This document shows positions 14,674 through 26,100 of a stretch of 64,000 nucleotides of DNA, piece by piece (the stretch's first letter is position 1; each line of letters opens with the position of its first letter). The notes below the pieces were generated by a model that saw only the letters and a program-made list of their open reading frames with translations, did not search any database and was not told the DNA's origin. This DNA is from Pachydiplax longipennis (Eukaryota > Arthropoda > Insecta > Odonata > Libellulidae): NCBI GenBank assembly GCA_036926295.1, contig JAVFKF010000021.1, forward strand, positions 4,400,111-4,464,110, written 5' to 3'. The translations under genes and the position numbers were made by a program.

Positions 14674-14812
14674 TTAGTGTAACCGTTTCCGAAAAGTTTC
14701 AATTATCTCGAAAAATTTCACTTTTTTTGACGTGAAAACATTTAGATATCTATGATTATTCGGATTTATGATACATTAATAATTTCGAAAAATTACGAAA
14801 AATATGTGATTT
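14674..14812 (+). repeat. Truncated satellite monomer (139 bp), copy 1
   Basis: The distance between anchors here is 139 bp where 329 bp is normal. The monomer starts normally, runs to GATTATTCGGATTT, continues with a short piece ATGATACATT that belongs near the middle of a monomer, then jumps to AATAATTTCG near the monomer end. It is thus best explained by two deletions in one monomer, not a single one. Short matches (TTT at the first join, ATT/AAT at the second) are compatible with microhomology joining, which is inference. Confidence 0.9.
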
Positions 14813-17442
14813 TTAGTGTAACCGTTTCCGAAAAGTTTCAATTATCTGGAAAAATTTCACTTTTTTTGACGTGAAAACTTTTTGATATCTATGATTATTC
14901 GTATTTCCATTGAATTCAGAACGCTTCGCAAAAAAATCGCACGTTATTTCGGAATATAACGAAGAAATCGAGGTTTCGGCAGTCAGCTTTTCCACAATTT
15001 ATGATACATTTGGAAAAAATGGACGTTTTTTGAGCGGATTTTTTCTCAGCATTTAAGATATACCATAAATCTATTAAATTATGAACGTTTTGCAACAAAA
15101 GCGGTTAATAATTTCGAAAAATTACGAAAAATATGTGATTTTTAGAGTAACCGTTTCCGAAAAGTTTCAATTATCTCGAAAAATTTCACTTTTTTTGACG
15201 TAAAAACTTTCTGATATCTATGGTTATTCGTATTTTCATTGAATTGAGAACGCTTCGCAAAAAAATCGCACGTTATTTCGAAATATAACGAAGAAATCGA
15301 GGTTTCGGCAGCCAGCTTTTCCACAATTTATGATACATTTGGAAAAAAGGACGTTTTTTGAGCTGATTTTTTCTCAGCATTTAAGATATACCATAAATCT
15401 ATTAAATTATGAACGTTTTGCAACAAAAGCGGTTAATAATTTCGAAAAATTACGAAAAATATGTGATTTTTAGTGTAACCGTTTCCGAAAATCTTCAAGT
15501 ATCTCGAAAAATTTCACTTTTTTTGACGTGAAAACTTTTTGATATCTATGATTATTCGTATTTCCATTGAATTGAGAACGCTTCGCAAGAAAATCGCACG
15601 AAATTTCGAAATGTAACGAAAAAACTGTGGTTTCGGTAGCTAGCGTTTCCACATTTTATGATATATTTGGAAAAAAAAGACGTTTTTCGAGCGGATTTTT
15701 TCTCAGCATTTAAGATATACCATTAACCTATTAAATTATGAACGTTTTGCAACAAAAGCGGTTAATAATTTCGAAAAATTACGAAAAATATGTGATTTTT
15801 AGTGTAACCGTTTCCGAAAAGTTTCAATTATCTCGAAAAATTTCACTTTTTTTGACGTGAAAACTTTTAGATATCTATGATTATTCGGATTTCCATTGAA
15901 TTGAGAACGCTTCGCAAAAAAATCGCACGTTATTTTTAAATATAACGAAGAAATCGAGGTTTCGGCAGCCAGCTTTTCCACAATTTATGATATATTTGGA
16001 AAAAAAAGACGTTTTTTGAGCGGATTTTTTCTCAGCATTTAAGATGTACCATAAATCTATTAAATTATGAACGTTTTGCAACAAAAGCGGTTAATAATTT
16101 CGAAAAATTACGAAAAATATGTGATTTTTAGAGTAACCGTTTACGGTAAGTTTCAATTATCTCGAAAAATTTCACTTTTTTTGACGTGGAAACTTTTTGA
16201 TATCTATCATGGTTCGTATTTCCATGAATTCAGAACGCTTCGCAAAAAAATCGCACGTAATTTCGAAATATAACGAAGAAATTGTGGTTTCGGCAGCTAG
16301 CTTTTCCACAATTTATGATACATTTGGAAAAAAAGGACGTTTTTGGAGCGGATATTTTCTCAGCATTTAAGATATACCATAATCTATTAAATTATGAACG
16401 TTTTACAACAACAGCGGTTAATAATTTCGAAAAATTACGAAAAATATGTGATTTTTAGTTTAACCGTTTCCGAAAATTTTTAATTATCTCGAAAAATTTC
16501 ACTTTTTTTGACGTGAAAAGTTTTTGATATCCATGATTATTCGTATTTCCATTGAATTCAAAAAGGTTCGCAAAAAAATCGCACGTTATTTCGAAATATA
16601 ACGAAGAAATCGAGGTTTCGGTAGCTAGCTTTTCCACAATTTATGATACATTTGGAAAAAATGGACGTTTTTTGAGCGGATTTTTTCCCCAGAATTTAAC
16701 ATATACCATAAATCTATTAAATTATGAACGTTTTGCAACAAAAGCGGTTAATAATTTCGAAAAATTACGAAAAATATGTGATTTTTAGAGTAACCGTTTC
16801 CGAAAAGTTTCAATTATCTCGAAAAATTTCACTTTTTTTGACGTGAAAACTTTTTGATATCTATGATTATTCGTATTTCCATTGAATTGAGAACGCTTCG
16901 CAAGAAAATCGCACGAAATTTCGAAATGTAACGAAAAAACTGTGGTTTCGGTAGCTAGCGTTTCCACATTTTATGATATATTTGGAAAAAAAAGACGTTT
17001 TTCGAGCGGATTTTTTCTCAGCATTTAAGATATTCCATTAATCTAATAAATTATGAACGTTTTGCAACAAAAGCGGTTAATAATTTCGAAAAATTACGAA
17101 AAATATGTGATTTTTAGTGTAACCGTTTCCGAAAAGTTTCAATTATCTCGGAAAATTTCACTTTTTTTGACGTGAAAACTTTTCGATATCTATGATTATT
17201 CGTATTTCCATTGAATTGGGAACGCTTCGCAAGAAAATCGCACGAAATTTCGAAATGTAACGAAAAAACTGTGGTTTCGATAGCTAGCGTTTCCACATTT
17301 TATGATATATTTGGAAAAAAAAGACGTTTTTCGAGCGGATTTTTTCTCAGCATTTAAGATATACCATTAATCTATTAAATTATGAACGTTTTGCAAAAAA
17401 AGCGGTTAATAATTTCGAAAAATTACGAAAAATATGTGATTT

Positions 17443-17581
17443 TTAGTGTAACCGTTTCCAAAAAGTTTCAATTATCTCGAAAAATTTCACTTTTTTTGAC
17501 GTGAAAACTTTTAGATATCTATGATTATTCGGATTTATGATACATTAATAATTTCGAAAAATTACGAAAAATATGTGATTT
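17443..17581 (+). repeat. Truncated satellite monomer (139 bp), copy 2
   Basis: This has the same two-deletion structure as the remnant at 14674-14812, at an offset of 2769 bp, with the same joins GGATTTATGATACATTAATA. It differs from copy 1 at CCGTTTCCAAAAAG (CCGTTTCCGAAAAG in copy 1) and by having AAAACTTTTAG where copy 1 has AAAACATTTAG. The scar was therefore made before the 2769-bp unit was duplicated. Confidence 0.9.
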
Positions 17582-18567
17582 TTAGTGTAACCGTTTCCGA
17601 AAAGTTTCAATTATCTGGAAAAATTTCACTTTTTTTGACGTGAAAACTTTTTGATATCTATGATTATTCGTATTTCCATTGAATTCAGAACGCTTCGCAA
17701 AAAAATCGCACGTTATTTCGAAATATAACGAAGAAATCGAGGTTTCGGCAGTCAGCTTTTCCACAATTTATGATACATTTGGAAAAAATGGACGTTTTTT
17801 GAGCGGATTTTTTCTCAGCATTTAAGATATACCATAAATCTATTAAATTATGAACGTTTTGCAACAAAAGCGGTTAATAATTTCGAAAAATTACGAAAAA
17901 TATGTGATTTTTAGAGTAACCGTTTCCGAAAAGTTTCAATTATCTCGAAAAATTTCACTTTTTTTGACGTAAAAACTTTCTGATATCTATGGTTATTCGT
18001 ATTTTCATTGAATTGAGAACGCTTCGCAAAAAAATCGCACGTTATTTCGAAATATAACGAAGAAATCGAGGTTTCGGCAGCCAGCTTTTCCACAATTTAT
18101 GATACATTTGGAAAAAAGGACGTTTTTTGAGCTGATTTTTTCTCAGCATTTAAGATATACCATAAATCTATTAAATTATGAACGTTTTGCAACAAAAGCG
18201 GTTAATAATTTCGAAAAATTACGTAAAATATGTGATTTTTAGTGTAACCGTTTCCGAAAATCTTCAAGTATCTCGAAAAATTTCACTTTTTTTGACGTGA
18301 AAACTTTTTGATATCTATGATTATTCGTATTTCCATTGAATTGAGAACGCTTCGCAAGAAAATCGCACGAAATTTCGAAATGTAACGAAAAAACTGTGGT
18401 TTCGGTAGCTAGCGTTTCCACATTTTATGATATATTTGGAAAAAAAAGACGTTTTTCGAGCGGATTTTTTCTCAGCATTTAAGATATACCATTAACCTAT
18501 TAAATTATGAACGTTTTGCAACAAAAGCGGTTAATAATTTCGAAAAATTACGAAAAATATGTGATTT

Positions 18568-18895
18568 TTAGTGTAACCGTTTCCGAAAAGTTTCAATTAT
18601 CTCGAAAAATTTCACTTTTTTTGACGTGAAAACTTTTAGATATCTATGATTATTCGGATTTCCATTGAATTGAGAACGCTTCGCAAAAAAATCGCACGTT
18701 ATTTTTAAATATAACGAAGAAATCGAGGTTTCGGCAGCCAGCTTTTCCACAATTTATGATACATTTGGAAAAAAAGGACGTTTTTGGAGCGGATATTTTC
18801 TCAGCATTTAAGATATACCATAATCTATTAAATTATGAACGTTTTGCAACAAAAGCGGTTAATAATTTCGAAAAATTACGAAAAATATGTGATTT
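18568..18895 (+). repeat. Chimeric monomer at the end of the second 2769-bp unit
   Basis: The left half is a class B monomer with the private TATTTTTAAATATAACG variant (also at about 1329, 8232 and 15932). The right half, from about 18760, has GGACGTTTTTGGAGCGGATATTTTC and ATACCATAATC, which are marks of the C monomer right half seen near 16331 and 13569. The switch falls in the TTTATGATACATTTGG region. This is a crossover product between two different monomers and marks the edge of the 2769-bp repeat. Confidence 0.75.
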
Positions 18896-19080
18896 TTAGT
18901 TTAACCGTTTCCGAAAATTTTTAATTATCTCGAAAAATTTCACTTTTTTTGACGTGAAAAGTTTTTGATATCCATGATTATTCGTATTTCCATTGAATTC
19001 AAAACGCTTCGCAAAAAAATCGCACGTTATTTCGAAATATAACGAAGAAATCGAGGTTTCGGTAGCTAGCTTTTCCACAA

Positions 19081-21850
19081 TTTATGATATATTTGGAAAA
19101 AAAAGACGTTTTTTGAGCGGATTTTTTCTCAGCATTTAAGATGTACCATAAATCTATTAAATTATGAACGTTTTGCAACAAAAGCGGTTAATAATTTCGA
19201 AAAATTACGAAAAATATGTGATTTTTAGAGTAACCATTTACGGTAAGTTTCAATTATCTCGAAAAATTTCACTTTTTTTGACGTGGAAACTTTTTGATAT
19301 CTATCATTGTTCGTATTTCCATGAATTCAGAACGCTTCGCAAAAAAATCGCACGTAATTTCGAAATATAACGAAGAAATTGTGGTTTCAGCAGCTAGCTT
19401 TTCCACAATTTATGATACATTTGGAAAAAAAGGACGTTTTTTGAGCGGATATTTTCTCAGCATTTAAGATATACCATAAATCTATTAAATTATGAACGTT
19501 TTGCAACAAAAGCGGTTAATAATTTCGAAAAATTACGAAAAATATGTGATTTTTAGTTTAACCGTTTCCGAAAATTTTCAATTATCTCGATAAATTTCAC
19601 TTTTTTTGACGTGAAAAGTTTTTGATATCTATGATTTTTCGTATTTCCATTGAATTCAGAACGCTTCGCAAAAAAATCGCACGTTATTTCGAAATATAAC
19701 GAAGAAATCGAGGTTTCGGTAGCTAGCTTTTCCACAATTTATGATACATTTGGAAAAAATGGACGTTTTTTGAGCGGATTTTTTCTCAGAATTTAACATA
19801 TACCATAAATCTATTAAATTATGAACGTTTTGCAACAAAAGCGGTTAATAATTTCGAAAAATTACGAAAGATATGTGAGTTTTAGAGTAACCGTTTCCGA
19901 AAAGTTTCAATTATCTCGAAAAATTTCACTTTTTTTGACGTGAAAACTTTTTGATATCTATGATTATTCGTATTTCCATTGAATTCAGAACGCTTCGCAA
20001 AAAAATCGCACGTAATTTCGAAATGTAACAAAAAACTGTGGTTTCGGCAGCTAGCTTTTACACATTTTATGATATATTTGGAAAAAAAAGACGTTTTTCG
20101 AGCGGATTTTTTCTCAGCATTTAAGATATACCATTAATCTATTAAATTATGAACGTTTTGCAACAAAAGCGGTTAATAATTTCGAAAAATTACGAAAAAT
20201 ATGTGATTTTTAGTGTAACCGTTTCCGAAAAGTTTCAATTATCTCGGAAAATTTCACTTTTTTTGACGTGAAAACTTTTAGATATCTATGATTATTCGGA
20301 TTTCCATTGAATTGAGAACGCTTCGCAAAAAAATCGCACGTTATTTCGAAATATAACGAAGAAATCGAGGTTTCGGCAGCCAGCTTTTCCACAATTTATG
20401 ATACATTTGGAAAAAAAGGACGTTTTCTGAGCGGATTTTTTCTCAGCATTTAAGATATACCATAAATCTATTAAATTATGAACGTTTTGCAAGAAAAGCG
20501 GTTAATAATTTCGAAAAATTACGTAAAATATGTGATTTTTAGTGTAACCGTTTCCGAAAAGTTTCAATTATCTCGAAAAATTTCACTTTTTTTGACGTGA
20601 AAACTTTTTGATATCTATGATTATTCGTATTTCCATTGAATTGAGAACGCTTCGCAAGAAAATCGCACGAAATTTCGAAATGTAACGAAAAAACTGTGGT
20701 TTCGGTAGCTAGCGTTTCCACATTTTATGATATATTTGGAAAAAAAAGACGTTTTTCGAGCGGATTTTTTCTCAGCATTTAAGATATACCATAAATCTAT
20801 TAAATTATTAACGTTTTGCAACAAAAGCGGTTAATAATTTCGAAAAATTACGTAAAATATGTGATTTTTAGTGTAACCGTTTCCGAAAATCTTCAAGTAT
20901 CTCGAAAAATTTCACTTTTTTTGACGTGAAAACTTTTTGATATCTATGATTATTCGTATTTCCATTGAATTGAGAACGCTTCGCAAGAAAATCGCACGAA
21001 ATTTCGAAATGTAACGAAAAAACTGTGGTTTCGGTAGCTAGCGTTTCCACATTTTATGATATATTTGGAAAAAAAAGACGTTTTTCGAGCGGATTTTTTC
21101 TCAGCATTTAATATATACCATTAATCTATTAAATTATGAACGTTTTGCAACAAAAGCGGTTAATAATTTCGAAAAATTACGAAAAATATGTGATTTTTAG
21201 TGTAACCGTTTCCGAAAAGTTTCAATTATCTCGAAAAATTTCACTTTTTTTGACGTGAAAACTTTTCGATATCTATGATTATTCGTATTTCCATTGAATT
21301 GAGAACACTTCGCAAGAAAATCGCACGAAATTTCGAAATGTAACGAAAAAACTGTGGTTTCGGTAGCTAGCGTTTCCACATTTTATGATATATTTGGAAA
21401 AAAAAGACGTTTTTCGAGCGGATTTTTTCTCAGCATTTAAGATATACCATTAATCTATTAAATTATGAACGTTTTGCAACAAAAGCGGTTAATAATTTCG
21501 AAAAATTACGAAAAATATGTGATTTTTAGTGTAACCGTTTCCAAAAAGTTTCAATTATCTCGAAAAATTTCACTTTTTTTGACGTGAAAACTTTTAGATA
21601 TCTATGATTATTCGGATTTCCATTGAATTGAGAACGCTTCGCAAAAAAATCGCACGTTATTTCGAAATATAACGAAGAAATCGAGGTTTCGGCAGCCAGC
21701 TTTTCCACAATTTATGATATATTTGGAAAAAAAAGACGTTTTTTGAGCGGATTTTTTCTCAGCATTTAAGATGTACCATAAATCTATTAAATTATGAACG
21801 TTTTGCAACAAAAGCGGTTAATAATTTCGAAAAATTACGAAAAATATGTG
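19081..21850 (+). repeat. Satellite block duplicated from 8.3-11.05 kb (offset 10797 bp)
   Basis: The class order C, D, E, B, A, A, A, B from anchors 19225 to 21526 matches that from 8428 to 10728. Shared private marks are ATCATTGTTCG with GTGGAAAC in the C monomer, CTCGATAAATTTC in D, TAACAAAAAACTG in E, CTCGGAAAATTTC and TTTTCTGAGCGG in the B monomer, and CAAGAAAAGC near 9693 and 20490. After about 21850 the sequence instead follows the 2769-bp family at 13.3 kb (offset 8496). The region is therefore a join of two older blocks. Confidence 0.82.
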
Positions 21851-22980
21851 ATTTTTAGAGTAACCGTTTACGGTAAGTTTCAATTATCTCGAAAAATTTC
21901 ACTTTTTTTGACGTGGAAACTTTTTGATATCTATCATGGTTCGTATTTCCATGAATTCAGAACGCTTCGCAAAAAAATCGCACGTAATTTCGAAATATAA
22001 CGAAGAAATTGTGGTTTCGGCAGCTAGCTTTTCCACAATTTATGATACATTTGGAAAAAAAGGACGTTTTTGGAGCGGATATTTTCTCAGCATTTAAGAT
22101 ATACCATAATCTATTAAATTATGAATGTTTTGCAACAAAAGCGGTTAATAATTTCGAAAAATTACGAAAAATATGTGATTTTTAGTTTAACCGTTTCCGA
22201 AAATTTTTAATTATCTCGAAAAATTTCACTTTTTTTGACGTGAAAAGTTTTTGATATCCATGATTATTCGTATTTCCATTGAATTCAAAACGCTTCGCAA
22301 AAAAATCGCACGTTATTTCGAAATATAACGAAGAAATCGAGGTTTCGGTAGCTAGCTTTTCCACAATTTATGATACATTTGGAAAAAATGGACGTTTTTT
22401 GAGCGGATTTTTTCCCCAGAATTTAACATATACCATAAATCTATTAAATTATGAACGTTTTGCAACAAAAGCGGTTAATAATTTCGAAAAATTACGAAAA
22501 ATATGTGATTTTTAGAGTAACCGTTTCCGAAAAGTTTCAATTATCTCGAAAAATTTCACTTTTTTTGACGTGAAAACTTTTTGATATCTATGATTATTCG
22601 TATTTCCATTGAATTGAGAACGCTTCGCAAGAAAATCGCACGAAATTTCGAAATGTAACGAAAAAACTGTGGTTTCGGTAGCTAGCGTTTCCACATTTTA
22701 TGATATATTTGGAAAAAAAAGACGTTTTTCGAGCGGATTTTTTCTCAGCATTTAAGATATTCCATTAATCTATTAAATTATGAACGTTTTGCAACAAAAG
22801 CGGTTAATAATTTCGAAAAATTACGAAAAATATGTGATTTTTAGTGTAACCGTTTCCGAAAAGTTTCAATTATCTCGGAAAATTTCACTTTTTTTGACGT
22901 GAAAACTTTTCGATATCTATGATTATTCGTATTTCCATTGAATTGGGAACGCTTCGCAAGAAAATCGCACGAAATTTCGA
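21794..22980 (+). repeat. Third, partial copy of the 2769-bp unit
   Basis: The order C, D, A, A with marks ATCATGGTTCG, TTTTTGGAGCGGATATTTTC, TTTTTTCCCCAGAATTTAAC and GAATTGGGAACGC matches 13298 to about 14480 at an offset of 8496 bp. It leaves that family before the truncated monomer: near 22997 the sequence has AAAAAACTGGTTTCGG, a 2-base loss not present in the other two copies, and a full-length B monomer follows. Confidence 0.8.
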
Positions 22981-23167
22981 AATGTAACGAAAAAACTGGT
23001 TTCGGTAGCTAGCGTTTCCACATTTTATGATATATTTGGAAAAAAAAGACGTTTTTCGAGCTGATTTTTTCTCAGCATTTAAGATATACCATTAATCTAT
23101 TAAATTATGAACGATTTGCAACAAAAGCGGTTAATAATTTCGAAAAATTACGAAAAATATGTGATTT

Positions 23168-26100
23168 TTAGTGTAACCGTTTCCGAAAAGTTTCAATTAT
23201 CTCGAAAAATTTCACTTTTTTTGACGTGAAAACTTTTAGATATCTATGATTATTCGGATTTCCATTGAATTGAGAACGCTTCGCAAAAAAATCGCACGTT
23301 ATTTCGAAATATAACGAAGAAATCGAGGTTTCGGCAGCCAGCTTTTCCACAATTTATGATATATTTGGAAAAAAAAGACGTTTTTTGAGCGGATTTTTTC
23401 TCAGCATTTAAGATATTCCATTAATCTATTAAATTATGAACGTTTTGCTACAAAAGCGGTTAATAATTTCGAAAAATTGCGAAAAATATGTGATTTTTAG
23501 TGTAACCGTTTCCGAAAAGTTTCAATTATTTCGAAAAATTTCACTTTTTTTGACGTGAAAACTTTTTGATATCTATGATTATTCGTATTTCCATTGAATT
23601 CAGAACGCTTCGCAAAAAAATCGCACGTTATTTCGAAATATAACGAAGAAATCGAGGTTTCGGCAGCCAGCTTTTCCACAATTTATGATACATTTGGAAA
23701 AAATGGACGTTTTTTGAGCGGATTTTTTCTCAGCATTTAAGATATACGATAAATCTATTAAATTATGAACGTTTTGCAACAAAAGCGGTTAATAATTTCG
23801 AAAAATTACGAAAAATATGTGATTTTTAGAGTAACCGTTTCCGAAAAGTTTCAAGTATCTCGAAAAATTTCACTTTTTTGACGTGAAAACTTTTTAATAT
23901 CTATGATTATTCGTATTTCCATTGAATTCAGAACGCTTCGCAAAAAAATCGCACGTTTTTTCGAAATATAACGAAGAAATCGAGGTTTCGGTAGCTAGCT
24001 TTTCCACAATTTATGATACATTTGGAAAAAATGGACGTTTTTTGAGCGGATTTTTTCTCAGAATTTAACATATACCATAAATCTATTAAATTATGAACGT
24101 TTTGCAACAAAAGCGGTTAATAATTTCGAAAAATTACGAAAAATATGTGATTTTTAGAGTAACCGTTTCCGAAAAGTTTCAATTATCTCGAAAAATTTCA
24201 CTTTTTTTGACGTGAAAACTTTTTGATATCTATGATTATTCGTATTTCCATTGAATTCAGAACGCTTCGCAAAGAAATCGCACGTTATTTCGAAATATAA
24301 CGAAGAAATCGAGGTTTCGGCAGCCAGCGTTTCCACAATTTATGATACGTTTGTAAAAAAAGGACGTTTTTTGAGCGGATTTTTTCTCAGCATTTAAGAT
24401 ATACCATAAATCTATTAAATTATGAACGTTTTGCAACAAAAGCGGTTAATAATTTCGGAAAATTACGAAAAATTTGTGATTTTTAGAGTAACCGTTTACG
24501 GTAAGTTTCAATTATCTCGAAAAATTTCACTTTTTTTGACGTGGAAACTTTTTGATATCTATCATTGTTCGTATTTCCATTGAATTCAGAACGCTTCGCA
24601 AAAAAATCGCACGTAATTTCGAAATGTAACGAAGAAACTGTGGTTTCGGCAGCTAGCTTTTCCATATTTTATGATATATTTGGAAAAAAAAGACGTTTTT
24701 CGAGCGGATTTTTTCTCAGCATTTAAGATATTTCATTAATCTATTAAATTATGAACGTTTTGCAACAAAAGCGGTTAATAATTTCGAAAAATTACGAAAA
24801 ATATGTGATTTTTAGTGTAACCGTTTCCGAAAAGTTTCAATTATTTCGAAAAATTTCACTTTTTTTGACGTGAAAACTTTTTGATATCTATGATTATTCG
24901 TATTTCCATTGAATTCATAACGCTTCGCAAAAAATCGCACGTTATTTCGAAATATAACGAAGAAATCGAGGTTTCGGCAGCCAGCTTTTCCACAATTTAT
25001 GATACATTTGGAAAAAATGGACGTTTTTTGAGCGGATTTTTTCTCAGCATTTAAGATATAACATAAAGCTATTAAATTATGAACGTTTTGCAACAAAAGC
25101 GGTTAATAATTTCGAAAAATTACGAAAAATATGTGATTTTTAGAGTAACCGTTTCCGAAAAGTTTCAATTATCTCCAAAAATTTCACTTTTTTTGACGTG
25201 AAAACTTTTTGATATCTATGATTATTCGTATTTCCATTGAATTCAGAACGCTTCGCAAAAAAATCGCACGTTATTTCGAAATATAACGAAGAAATCGAGG
25301 TTTCGGCAGCCAGCTTTTCCACAATTTATGATACATTTGGAAAAAAAGGACGTTTTTTGAGCGGATTTTTTCTCAGCATTTAAGATGTACCATAAATCTA
25401 TTAAATTATGAACGTTTTGCAACAAAAGCGGTTAATAATTTCGGAAAATTACGAAAAATATGTGATTTTTAGAGTAACCGTTTACGGTAAGTTTCAATTA
25501 TCTCGAAAAATTTCACTTTTTTTGACGTGAAAACTTTTTGATATCTATGATCTTCGTTATATTTCCATTGAATTGAGAACGCTTCGCAAAAAAATCGCAC
25601 GTTATTTCGAAATATAACGAAGAAATCGAGGTTTCGGCAGCCAGCTTTTCCACAATTTATGATACATTTGGAAAAAATGGACGTTTTTTGAGCGGATTTT
25701 TTCTCAGCATTTAATATATAACATAAATCTATTAAATTATGAACGTTTTGCAACAAAAGCGGTAAATAATTCCGAAAAATTACGAAAAATATGTGATTTT
25801 TAGAGTAACCGTTTCCGAAAAGTTTCAATTATCTCGAAAAATTTCACTTTTTTTGACGTGAAAACTTTTTGATATCTATGATTATTCGTATTTTCATTGA
25901 ATTCAGAACGCTTCGCAAAAAAATCGCACGTTATTCCGAAATATAACGAAGAAATCGAGGTTTCGGCAGCCAGTTTTTCCACAATTTATGATATATTTGG
26001 AAAAAAAAGACGTTTTTTGAGCGGATTTTTTCTCAGCATTTAAGATGTACCATGAATCTATTAAATTATGAACGTTTTGCAACAAAAGCGGTTAATAATT

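Larger units (their letters stand above)
13298..18835 (+). repeat. Higher-order repeat of 2769 bp, two tandem units with a truncated monomer
   Basis: The units run about 13298-16066 and 16067-18835. Each holds C, D, A, A, a 139-bp remnant, B, B, A, B. Shared private marks include ATCATGGTTCG (near 13437 and 16206), TTTTTGGAGCGGATATTTTC, TTTTTTCCCCAGAATTTAAC (near 13912 and 16681), CTCGGAAAATTTC, GAATTGGGAACGC, ATTATCTGGAAAAATTTC and GAGCTGATTTTTTC. The unit length is 8.4 monomers, not a whole number, because of the remnant. A third, partial copy begins at about 21794 and follows the same order C, D, A, A to about 22980. The second unit differs from the first by, for example, AAAAAGGTTCGC near 16560 and TTTTACAACAACAGC near 16402. 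Confidence 0.88.

Noticed and set aside
25469..25828. Longest open frame in the window, 119 codons
   Set aside because: It is a fusion of two satellite frames caused by small indels in one monomer, near TATGATCTTCG. The 94-codon frame at 24812 and the 92-codon frame at 46835 have the same origin.
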